DNA from: a virus | Direction: 5' to 3' (one strand) | Length of the DNA: 33,047 nt | IMG/VR virus record: IMGVR_UViG_3300050130_000178 | Coordinates: 1 to 33,047 of that record | Shown here: one piece after another, positions 6,006 to 13,100 of the stretch | Layout of the letters: every line of letters starts with the position of its first letter | How positions within the stretch are numbered: position 1 is the first letter of the stretch | Notes under the pieces: model-generated | The model's input: the letters and a program-made list of their open reading frames with translations, nothing else | Told to the model about the DNA's origin: nothing | Databases searched by the model: none | Translations under genes and position numbers: made by a program

Positions 6006-7095
6006 GGGCGACACCTCCGATTCGTAGGGAAAACGCCTCCGCGGCGGTGCGCTGATCCTCGCGGGTGACGTGCGCGTAGCGCAACGTCGTCTTCATGTCC
6101 GCGTGGCGCAGGAGCTCCTTGACCACTGTCGCCGGCGTGCCCAGCGCGAAGAGCTGGGTCGCAAAGCCGTGCCGGAACGCATGGAGCCCCGCCGGCGGGA
6201 TCCCGAGCTTTTTTAAGAGCGGAGCGAAGTGAGAGCGTCGCACCCCGCTGCTCCAAATCGGCTTTTTGGGATCCCGCGGCGAAGCGAACAAGAGACCGCC
6301 CGAGTCGCCCTCGGGACGCTGGTAGGTCCACTCGGCAAGCTCGCGCGCGAGCACGTCGGGCATCGGCAGCGTGGTGGCGGAGCCCGCGCTCTTCGTCGAT
6401 TGCACGACGCCCATGTAGGCGCCCTGACCGATGGTGATCTGCTTGGCGGCGAAGTCGATGTGACGCCACTCGAGCCCGAGCGCCTCGCCGCAGCGCATAC
6501 CTGTATAAGCCAACAGTGCATAGAGCGCCCGCCACGGATACGGAGCCGCCTTCAGGATTCGGGAGGTCTCCTCCGGCGTGAAGCAGCGCATTTCAGCGAC
6601 CGCCGAGCGCTTGGCGCCCAGGCGCAGGTGCTTGAGATCCGGCACCCGGCCGGCGTAGCCGTTGTCGACGGCGGCGCGGATGGCATGTGCCAGAACCGTT
6701 ACAGTCAGGCGCACCGTGCGCGGCGCCTTGCCGTCCTTTTCGAGCTCGGCGACCAGTTTCGTAAAATCGCGCGAGGCGATCTCGGCAACCGTCTTACCGC
6801 CCAGGAGCGGCAGAAGCCGGCAGCGCATGATCGACCGGTAGCCGGCGACGGTCGCGGGCTTCTTCTGCGCGCACACCTCGCCCAGGAAGATGGGCGCCCA
6901 GCGATTCAGCGTGATGAGCTCGCCCGCCGAGGGTCCGGCGAGATTGAGCGCCACGAGCCGGGCATCCGCAGCCGAGCGCGCCTGCTTCGCCGACTTGAAG
7001 TGCCCGAGCGGAATGCGCCGCTCGCGACCGGCGGCGCGCAGCCGAAGGGTGTAGTTGCCGGAGCGCTCCTGCCGGACGGTGCCCTTCGCGTTCAC
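5992..7095 (-). CDS. int: tyrosine recombinase (phage integrase)
   Basis: 367 residues. All catalytic residues of the family are present: R201 (TGMRCGEAL), K235 (STKSAGS), H305-xx-R308 (LHAFRHG), H331 (LLRHADMKTT) and the nucleophile Y340 (RYAHV). Residues 1-45 look like an arm-site DNA-binding region and about 60-145 like the SAM-like core-binding domain. It would integrate and excise the phage genome at attP/attB. GTG start at 7095 overlaps the previous stop (GTGA) and has no strong ribosome site of its own, so it depends on coupling. The gene is embedded in a run of overlapping small genes, unusual for an integrase. No attP core was identified. Confidence 0.95.
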   Translation of the reverse strand: MNAKGTVRQERSGNYTLRLRAAGRERRIPLGHFKSAKQARSAADARLVALNLAGPSAGELITLNRWAPIFLGEVCAQKKPATVAGYRSIMRCRLLPLLGGKTVAEIASRDFTKLVAELEKDGKAPRTVRLTVTVLAHAIRAAVDNGYAGRVPDLKHLRLGAKRSAVAEMRCFTPEETSRILKAAPYPWRALYALLAYTGMRCGEALGLEWRHIDFAAKQITIGQGAYMGVVQSTKSAGSATTLPMPDVLARELAEWTYQRPEGDSGGLLFASPRDPKKPIWSSGVRRSHFAPLLKKLGIPPAGLHAFRHGFATQLFALGTPATVVKELLRHADMKTTLRYAHVTREDQRTAAEAFSLRIGGVAHEAV

Positions 7096-7277
7096 CTGCG
7101 AAACGGCAGGACGATGGGCTCCCGCAGCGGCGCCTTCTCCACCACGAGCCCGAGCGACGGCGTCCAGGCGACGCGCAGCTCGAAGCCGCCCGCGTACGCC
7201 ATGCGGGCAGCGGTACGCACGTCGACGCTTCCGGGAAGCTCCACGCGATCAACCTTAACGGGACTTTTTCCGGTCAT
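7092..7277 (-). CDS. small hypothetical protein upstream of integrase
   Basis: 61 residues, MTGKSPVKVDRVELPGSVDV and then an Ala/Leu/Val-rich beta-like C-terminal half ending in LPFRR. ATG at 7277 lies inside the end of the previous gene (23-nt overlap) and the stop overlaps the integrase GTG. Size and position would fit an excisionase or integrase partner, but no HTH is visible, so no function is claimed. Confidence 0.6.
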   Translation of the reverse strand: MTGKSPVKVDRVELPGSVDVRTAARMAYAGGFELRVAWTPSLGLVVEKAPLREPIVLPFRR

Positions 7278-7431
7278 TGCGTTGCGCCAGCCGTATGTCG
7301 AGCTCCAGCACGCGCAGCTCCGTCCGGTCGGCCTCGGTGGCCGCGGACGCCTGCGCCCGCACCAATGCCAGCAAGAGTGACTCTGTGGCGGCAGCGGTGA
7401 TCGTCGGACCTGCGAACGTGGAAGCGGGCAT
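7255..7431 (-). CDS. 58-residue hypothetical protein, first gene of integrase operon
   Basis: Fifty-eight residues. A Thr/Ala-rich N-terminus (MPASTFAGPTITAAATESLL) leads into a charged helix (EADRTELRVLELDIRLAQRN) and a basic end (RKKSR). It has one of the best ribosome sites of the region, AGGAGGT seven bases before ATG 7431, and follows a plausible promoter and a terminator of the lysis unit, so it is the likely first gene of the leftward operon. Not recognised. Confidence 0.65.
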   Translation of the reverse strand: MPASTFAGPTITAAATESLLLALVRAQASAATEADRTELRVLELDIRLAQRNDRKKSR

Positions 7432-7458
7432 GGGCGGGACCTCCTGTGACTGGGAGGG

Positions 7459-7487
7459 AGCCTAATTGAACTTTGAACCGGCTGCAA
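7459..7487 (-). promoter_or_regulatory. putative promoter of the integrase operon
   Basis: On the minus strand TTGCAG (7487-7482) and TAGGCT (7464-7459) are 17 bp apart, a sigma70-like arrangement with three of six matches in each box to TTGACA and TATAAT. It lies 28 bp before the first gene and downstream of a terminator-like hairpin. The spacer contains the tandem repeat TTGAAC (7466-7471 and 7473-7478 on the plus strand), which may be an operator. Confidence 0.4.
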
Positions 7488-7512
7488 GCGCGTTGCCCGC
7501 AAACCGCGCGAC

Positions 7513-7528
7513 AAAGGCGATCGCCTTT
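7513..7528. repeat. 16-bp perfect palindrome
   Basis: AAAGGCGATCGCCTTT is a perfect two-fold palindrome in the gene-free stretch between the lysis unit and the integrase operon. It could be an operator, part of attP, or a second hairpin behind the terminator; followed by GTCGC on the minus strand it lacks a T run and is not a good terminator itself. Confidence 0.55.
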
Positions 7529-7530
7529 CT

Positions 7531-7560
7531 AAAATGGGCGGCCGGTCACACCGACCGCCC
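7531..7560 (-). terminator. probable rho-independent terminator of the tail/lysis unit
   Basis: On the minus strand an 11-bp stem (GGGCGGTCGGT / ACCGGCCGCCC, one mismatch) with a 3-nt loop is followed by ATTTT. It lies about 50 nt behind the DUF1353 stop, the last gene of the late leftward unit, and before the integrase operon. The T run is short, so termination may be partial. Confidence 0.5.
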
Positions 7561-7611
7561 GAACAGAAGCCCGCCTACGGGGTGTGGCGCGGACTCCCCA
7601 ACGTCGAATCG

Positions 7612-8073
7612 TCAGCCTGAAGCATTACCGGCGGCGACCGTGCTGTCCACCGTCGCGAGCCACTCGGCAAAGTGCTGCGGCGTATCGAAGTCCCGGGTCG
7701 CAATTGCACCGGCATCCGCGTCCCACGCGGCCTGCCCGAACAAGCGCACGCCCTGATAGTACATCTCGGCGAGCTCCGGAGTTGCGCCCTCCGCCAGAAG
7801 CGCAGCACGCAAGAAAAGGTCGCATTGGTCTTTGCTCCATCCCAGGCCGCGCGCGTAAGCGAAGTCGTGCACCGCGGCGGCGCGACGCGAGACGCCGGTC
7901 GGGTCGAACTCTTGAGAGCACCGCATGAAGTGCGGCGTCGAGGCCAAGTCGGTGCGAAAGCCGGTCGGGACCGTGACGCGCCCGAACACCGCGTCGTCCC
8001 ACACGAGCGGCGCGTACACGACCCACATGCCCGGAACCGGATCATCCGCGAGGATGACCCGCGTCAGGAACAC
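7612..8073 (-). CDS. DUF1353 phage protein
   Basis: 153 residues. VTVPTGFRTDLASTPHFMR near residue 35-53 and AAAVHDFAYARGLGWSKDQCD near 67-87 are the two hallmark segments of DUF1353 (GFxTDxASxPR and HDxLY). The family is common next to tail-tip and lysis genes of phages; its role is unknown, though the conserved His and Asp suggest metal binding. GTG start directly after the previous stop, with GGAAAG before it. Last gene of the late unit. Confidence 0.85.
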   Translation of the reverse strand: MFLTRVILADDPVPGMWVVYAPLVWDDAVFGRVTVPTGFRTDLASTPHFMRCSQEFDPTGVSRRAAAVHDFAYARGLGWSKDQCDLFLRAALLAEGATPELAEMYYQGVRLFGQAAWDADAGAIATRDFDTPQHFAEWLATVDSTVAAGNASG

Positions 8074-8277
8074 TTACTTTCCGGCGGCGAGTGCAGCCTT
8101 GACCGCAGCGGACAACGCGGCCTCGGCCGAATCATCGTTGCCGGTGACCACCGCCCACTCCTCGGCCGTGAGATCGGTGCGCCCTTCCGCCTGCGCCTTG
8201 GCGATGATCGGTGCGAGCTGGGATGCCGCCGTGGTCGCGGCGATCAGGAGATTAAGAGCGTCGGCGACGGTTCCCAT
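8074..8277 (-). CDS. small Ala-rich hypothetical protein
   Basis: 67 residues. An N-terminal helix MGTVADALNLLIAATTAAS, then DLTAEEWAVV and an Ala-rich end. Acidic and soluble overall. Good ribosome site AAGGGG nine bases before ATG 8277. Short proteins of this type with a LTxEEW segment are frequent in phage lysis regions, often beside the lipoprotein and DUF1353 genes. No known function. Confidence 0.7.
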   Translation of the reverse strand: MGTVADALNLLIAATTAASQLAPIIAKAQAEGRTDLTAEEWAVVTGNDDSAEAALSAAVKAALAAGK

Positions 8278-8631
8278 TTACGTTTTCCCCTTGCTGGCGT
8301 TGAGAAAAGTCTGCAGCGCGGTAAGCGCGTTCGCAGCGAGCGCGAGCTGGTTATTGGCCGCCGTGGCGTTGCCCGCCTGCTCAGCGACGCGTGCGGCGTC
8401 CAGGATCGCGCGCGAAGTCTGTGCCATGGCCAGCACCTTGTCCGCCTGCGCTGCGGTGATCGTGCCTGCCTGCAGGGAGGTGGTCGTCGCGTTCACGACC
8501 GCGGTGTGCGTGGTGTAGGCGGCGGCGAGCGACTCGTCGAGAGAAAGGGTCTTACCGCCAAATAAAGCGCAGGCGCTAAGCGCCAGCACCGCCAAGAGGG
8601 GGAGAGCCAGTCGAGGTCGGAGGCGTGACAT
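8278..8631 (-). CDS. lipoprotein of the lysis region
   Basis: 117 residues. The N-terminus MSRLRPRLALPLLAVLALSA followed by C21 is a lipoprotein signal peptide with lipobox LSAC; no Asp follows the Cys, so outer-membrane sorting is expected. The mature part is an Ala/Thr-rich helical protein of about 97 residues. Ribosome site GGAG six bases before ATG 8631. The start lies inside the 3' end of the membrane-protein gene before it (56-nt overlap in another frame), as in Rz/Rz1 spanin pairs, but it is larger than a typical Rz1 and not Pro-rich. Outer spanin or a surface lipoprotein involved in exclusion are both possible. Confidence 0.75.
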   Translation of the reverse strand: MSRLRPRLALPLLAVLALSACALFGGKTLSLDESLAAAYTTHTAVVNATTTSLQAGTITAAQADKVLAMAQTSRAILDAARVAEQAGNATAANNQLALAANALTALQTFLNASKGKT

Positions 8632-8947
8632 TGGTAACTCCGCGGAAGCTTGGGGTTTTGGTGACGATCTTCGTGCCGTCCGGGAGCGTATGCGTCTGGG
8701 TGACAAAATGCGAGTCCGCATCATCGACCGGTGAGCCGGGTCGCTGCCGCTGCAGCCAGTAGGTGAACACGAGAAAGGCGCCCGACTCGGCCCACGAGAT
8801 GAAGCGCGTGAAGGCTTTGTCCTGGTCCGCTGAGAGCTTGCCCGCCCAGCCGAACTCGTAGAAGCCGGCCATGAGAAACACGACCACGAGCACGAACATC
8901 GACAAAACAAACTGGAACCAGAGGATGAGCCTGTCGCGATCGTTCAT
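8576..8947 (-). CDS. membrane protein of the lysis region (holin or inner spanin candidate)
   Basis: 123 residues from ATG 8947, which overlaps the lysin stop (ATGA). Strong TM helix at about 7-32 (LILWFQFVLSMFVLVVVFLM) and a second, weaker hydrophobic segment near 58-67 (ESGAFLVFTYWLQ). The C-terminal half is polar with Thr/Pro/Gly-rich end. Coming directly after the peptidase gene it is a natural holin candidate; the overlap with the lipoprotein gene also suggests an inner spanin, but the periplasmic coiled coil expected of Rz is missing. Confidence 0.65.
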   Translation of the reverse strand: MNDRDRLILWFQFVLSMFVLVVVFLMAGFYEFGWAGKLSADQDKAFTRFISWAESGAFLVFTYWLQRQRPGSPVDDADSHFVTQTHTLPDGTKIVTKTPSFRGVTNVTPPTSTGSPPLGGAGA

Positions 8948-9390
8948 GCCGGAACGTAGGTCCAACGGCCCGGCTTACCGGTGGCGGCGAGCGTCTGGTG
9001 CCGCGGCTCAACGCCCGGCTTTGCGATCGACAAGTGCAGCCATTCATTGCACTCGATGATGAGCTGGTCGAACGGGATGTCGGATGCTTTCAGCGTCGCG
9101 AACGCCGCTCGCAGCTCGAGTCCTATCGGGATGACGTCCGCCGCGCGGCCGTCCAGGTGCGCCGAGTCCGGTGCGCCACCGACCAAATTGTTGATCGCGG
9201 GCGACCGAAAACCCGAATCGACGTGCAGGGGCACTCCGAGCAATGCGCGCGCGGGCTCGAGCACAAGCCGGCAGAGCGTCGCGAGCTGCATGACCTCGTT
9301 GGCATCGGGAATATTGTCGATGCCCTGGCGGGATGCGAGCTGCGAGAACTCCAGCTCCTCGAGGGTGAAGTGTGTCGTGACATCGACCAT
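8944..9390 (-). CDS. endolysin, peptidase M15 family
   Basis: 148 residues, covering a complete M15-type (D-Ala-D-Ala carboxypeptidase-like, Peptidase_M15_3) domain. Zinc ligands H78 and D85 lie in SAHLDGRAADV and H119 in EWLHL, with E116 as catalytic base; R62 in SGFRSP fits the substrate-binding Arg. It would cut peptidoglycan cross-links or stem peptides for host lysis. No signal peptide, so it needs a holin. ATG 9390 has only a weak ribosome site. It is divergent from the plus-strand gene at 9471, with 80 bp between them. Confidence 0.9.
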   Translation of the reverse strand: MVDVTTHFTLEELEFSQLASRQGIDNIPDANEVMQLATLCRLVLEPARALLGVPLHVDSGFRSPAINNLVGGAPDSAHLDGRAADVIPIGLELRAAFATLKASDIPFDQLIIECNEWLHLSIAKPGVEPRHQTLAATGKPGRWTYVPA

Positions 9391-9470
9391 GCGGCACGCT
9401 TTCTGCTTAGGCGGCGGGCGCTGAGCGTAACAATCTGGCCGTTGCTAGACTAGCCCGAGGGAGAATCACC

Positions 9471-9815
9471 ATGAGCGTTATCGCCATTATGACCAGTACC
9501 GAGTTCACACAGATCGCGCAAGCGATCGGTCTCACGGTGTCGGGCGTCGCATCGGTCGCCTCGGCGTGCTTGGCGTTCATCGCGGGCCGGAAATCCGACC
9601 GCAACGCTCGCATGCTCGGCGACCAAGCGACATCGATCGAGAATGTCCGCGCCACGACCGACGGCATGGCCGAGCGAAATGAGGCGATCGCGCGCAAGCT
9701 CGGCCTCGAGGAAGGCCACCGTCAGGGTGTCGAGGATGCGAAGAACGGTAAGCACCAACTGGGACCGGTCGACCCGGTCGGCGAGAAAAGGAAGCAGAAG
9801 CCTGCCCCTGCCTAA
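9471..9815 (+). CDS. single-TM membrane protein, the only plus-strand gene
   Basis: 114 residues. One TM segment at about 17-38 (AIGLTVSGVASVASACLAFIAG) is followed by a charged, helical cytosolic-type tail (ARMLGDQATSIENVRATT, AIARKLGLEEGHRQGVEDAKNG) and a Lys/Pro-rich end. Clear ribosome site GAGGGAG before ATG 9471. Codon and residue composition are normal, whereas the opposite-strand frames are Arg-rich shadows. It converges with the DUF2793 gene (4-nt overlap of stops) and diverges from the lysin. The GHRQGVEDAKNG segment resembles small phage membrane proteins found near lysis genes; a holin or antiholin role is possible but unproved. Confidence 0.75.
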   Translation: MSVIAIMTSTEFTQIAQAIGLTVSGVASVASACLAFIAGRKSDRNARMLGDQATSIENVRATTDGMAERNEAIARKLGLEEGHRQGVEDAKNGKHQLGPVDPVGEKRKQKPAPA

Positions 9816-10156
9816 AACACGAAATTCCATCCGCCGGGCGAGCCGGTGGTGAACCGGTAGTGGCCACCGAGCGCCTGGTTCCATGCAAGCCAGCCGGCGG
9901 TCGGTGAGACGGCAAGCCATGTGCCGTTGGACAGGTACGCGACCGCGTTCGCGGCAAACGCACTGAAAGCGCCCGAGGGCGAGCTGCCGACGATGTAGCG
10001 CGCACCATCCGCCTCGCCGCCCGCCGGCGAGTTGCGCACTGACAGCACCGAGAGCTGCACGACGGCGTCGAGGATTCGCGCGTTCTCATTGAGCGGCACG
10101 TTCGGCTGCGCCTGCGACGGCGCGATCTCCTGCAAGCCCAGCACGGCGGTGGTCAT
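9812..10156 (-). CDS. DUF2793 phage protein
   Basis: 114 residues. The pattern ILDAVVQLSVLSV, then ADGARYIVGSSPSGAFSAFAANAVAYLSNGTW and SPTAGWLAWNQA matches DUF2793, a family encoded right after tail-tip or fibre genes in many alphaproteobacterial and other phages. Likely a small virion or fibre-associated protein (inference from position). AGGAG eight bases before ATG 10156; the ribosome site overlaps the stop of the large tail protein. Confidence 0.85.
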   Translation of the reverse strand: MTTAVLGLQEIAPSQAQPNVPLNENARILDAVVQLSVLSVRNSPAGGEADGARYIVGSSPSGAFSAFAANAVAYLSNGTWLAVSPTAGWLAWNQALGGHYRFTTGSPGGWNFVF

Positions 10157-10166
10157 TGGCGCACTC

Positions 10167-13100
10167 CTACGGAATCGTGATCGCGGTGAATGATAGCCCG
10201 CCGATGCTCTGGATGAGGCGCGCGGTGCGGACGCCGTTTACCACCGGCCCAAAGTGGTCGACAGCCACCACCTGGGCATTCTCCCGGTCGCCCGCGGCCT
10301 GGTTGATGATGGAGTTGCCAGACGCGTCGCCGTTGTCGACCGGGTACATGGTCCAGCCCGAGCCGTTGCCGGATGCCTGCAGCGCCTGCGGCGTCGCCTG
10401 AGCATAGGCCCAGTGACCGTAGAGCATGAAGTTGACACCCCACGGCACGAGCACGTCCCAAATGAGCGCGTTCGCGAAGCCCGCCGCAAAGTCGGTCGCC
10501 GACGGCACGTCGCGGACCTTGCTGAAAGTGGCGCCGTCGGTGCTGTAAAAAATAAGGTTGCGTGTGATTCCATCCGCCGTGGTGCGCATCTGAGTGGTGA
10601 GAATGATCGCGTGATCGTTCGCGGCGAGAAGCGTCGGACCGATCTGCGCAGCTCCGAGCGCGATATCGACTACGTAGGCGGGCGACGTGTACGCGGTGTT
10701 CACCGGGTTGTAGCAGGGAATCACGCCGTCCGAGACCACCGCCCAGTCGACAAGGTCGCCCGCCGCGTTCACCTGCAGCCCGTAGCCGGTCCACATGAAG
10801 GCTGCGCCCTTGAAGCGCACGATCGGCATCTGATTCGAAAACGCGAGCGCCGGCAGCGTGCCGGTGCAGGAGCCCTTGAGCGTCCAGGTGATGCCGCCGT
10901 CGGCCGACGTGTACACCTTCGCCGGATTCCCCGCGACCAGCGCGTAGGTGGTGTTGCCCCAGCGCGAGATCCCGATGATGAACTGGCCCGCGATGATGGG
11001 ATCGGTGACCGGCACAAGCGCAAGCGTCGGCAGTCCCGAGCCCGGCGACTCCACCGCATAGAGCCAGCGGACAAAGGCGGTGTAGGCGGCCGCGTCCAGC
11101 GCATTGATGACGCCCCAGAAAAACGAGCCCTGGTCGTCGGAGCCCAGCGCCACAAGTGCCGTCTGGATCCCGGACGCACCCTCACTACTGCCGACCTCGA
11201 CGATGGGCCCATGGATCTCCGGGATGGTGCTGGTGAGCGGCGACGGCCAGCGGTTATCGAAGCTCGAGCCGATGAAGGTGACCGTCGACAGGTCCCAAAT
11301 GTAGAAGCCGAGACACGGTGCGGTGCCCTTGCTGCCGCGCACGGCGAAAATCCACACCTGATCGTTGACGCCCAGGACATACACGTCGTTCGCGCCGATG
11401 TTGCCGGGACCGGGAACAAAGGTCGCGCCCTCGATCGCATTAGGTGCGCTACCGATCACAACAGGCGGCTGACCGGGAACATTCGACGTCTGCGAGGCGG
11501 ACGGTCCATTGCCGACGACGCTCGAAATTTGGGCGACCGCCGCGGTGAAGGTCGTCTCATTGAAGCCGACGTCGGTCAACTGGTCCGCCGCAAGGTACGT
11601 GTAGCTCTCCGCGGCGGTGACCGTGACGGTGCGCACCTTAGTGAGCACGGACGGCGAGCCCTCCTCGATAAGAATGTCGAGCTCGAATGAGAGCACCGAC
11701 TCGCTCATCGCGATATCCATGCCGGTGCCGGCGAGCTCCGTGCCCAGCCGGTTCCTGCGGACCCACGAAATGATGACGTCTGCGACCGGCTTCGTGATTG
11801 AGATATCGACCGGCGAGAAGCACTGCAGGCGCTTGCCGTGGCCAACGAAGGTGCGGTCGACCGCGGTATCGAATGCCATGCCGACCGACACGCACTTGTA
11901 ATGCAGCGTGGCGCCGATCTGGGACGTCTGCAGCACCACGTCCAGGATGCCGCCGTTCGTGAGCTGCACCACGGTGTCGCCCGCAACGCCGGTGCCGATC
12001 AAGTACTCGGTGCCGCGGCGGCCGCGCAGCAAGTGCGTAAGTAGCCATTGCGTGTCCGACTGCTTCGTCGCGACGCCGAACTGGATGATCTCCCACCGGC
12101 CGTCGACGCCGACCGCGAGCCCGTTAGCACCGGCCAGCACCGCAGCATCCGTCGCGCTCGCAAACGCCTGCGCCGCCGGGATCGTGACCAGAAGCGCTGA
12201 TGCGTCGTCCCACACGTCCCACGAAGCGGATCCGAGCGCCGGCGTCGCGACGGTGCCGATGACCGCAGCCTGGGTGAGCGTGCCGACCTGCGAGTAGGAC
12301 GCGCCGCCATCCAATGATTGATACAGGAGCGCGCCGGTCCAGTAGGTGCCGGCCGGAAGGGCCGCTGCGACATAAAAGCCCGCATCGTTGTCCTCATCCC
12401 GCAGCGCCGGGATATCGAGGAAAGTGATGACGGTGGGCGCGTAGATGCGCACGGTCTGCTTCGGCACCTGCAGCGGCGGCGCGACCCGGGTCGACACGTA
12501 GGACGCGTCGTTGTCGAGCACGCCCTGCATTTTCCGCAGCACCACTGCCGAGTCGGTGGTGGTGATGATGCGGATGCGCTGCGTGACGCCGTCGACCGGG
12601 AGCGCGATGCAATCCCCGGGCTCAAGCTCCGACCAGGACTGGTCGAGCGCAAACGACACCTGCAGCGCCTCGGTCCATGCGCTCGCCCAGAGCACGTCCG
12701 CGATCTGCAGCGCCTGCGTGTCCTGCATCGCGACCGCAAGGTTCACGTCAACATCATTGACAGAAAGTGTGGTGAGCCGCGACTCGGAGATCTGTTGCCC
12801 AGGCTGGTAGTCGCGCGAGATCGCAATGTAGTTGAGCCGGACGGTGCGCGGCAGGTCGACGTCCTGGATTTGGGTGACGGTGACGGCGGCCGGCGGCGTG
12901 TCGGATGCACCCTCAAAGGCGCCCAGGTCATCCGCGGTGAGCGTCGCGACGATAGGCTTCCCGCGGGTGCGGAACACGAGCGTCTCGCCCGACTCCACCA
13001 CGTCAAAAAAGCCGACCGAGCGCAGCGGGTCGATCGCGGAGCGCGCGGCCATTTGCGAGTTGATCGCATAGCCGCCCACAGTGATCGCGTCGAGGTCACT

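Noticed and set aside
6229-7380. 383-codon plus-strand frame opposite the integrase
   Set aside because: The minus-strand integrase has all catalytic residues; the plus frame has no domain or start signal.
9407-9920. Minus-strand frames under the lone plus-strand gene
   Set aside because: No ribosome sites and shadow-like composition; the plus-strand gene has both a good start and natural protein composition.
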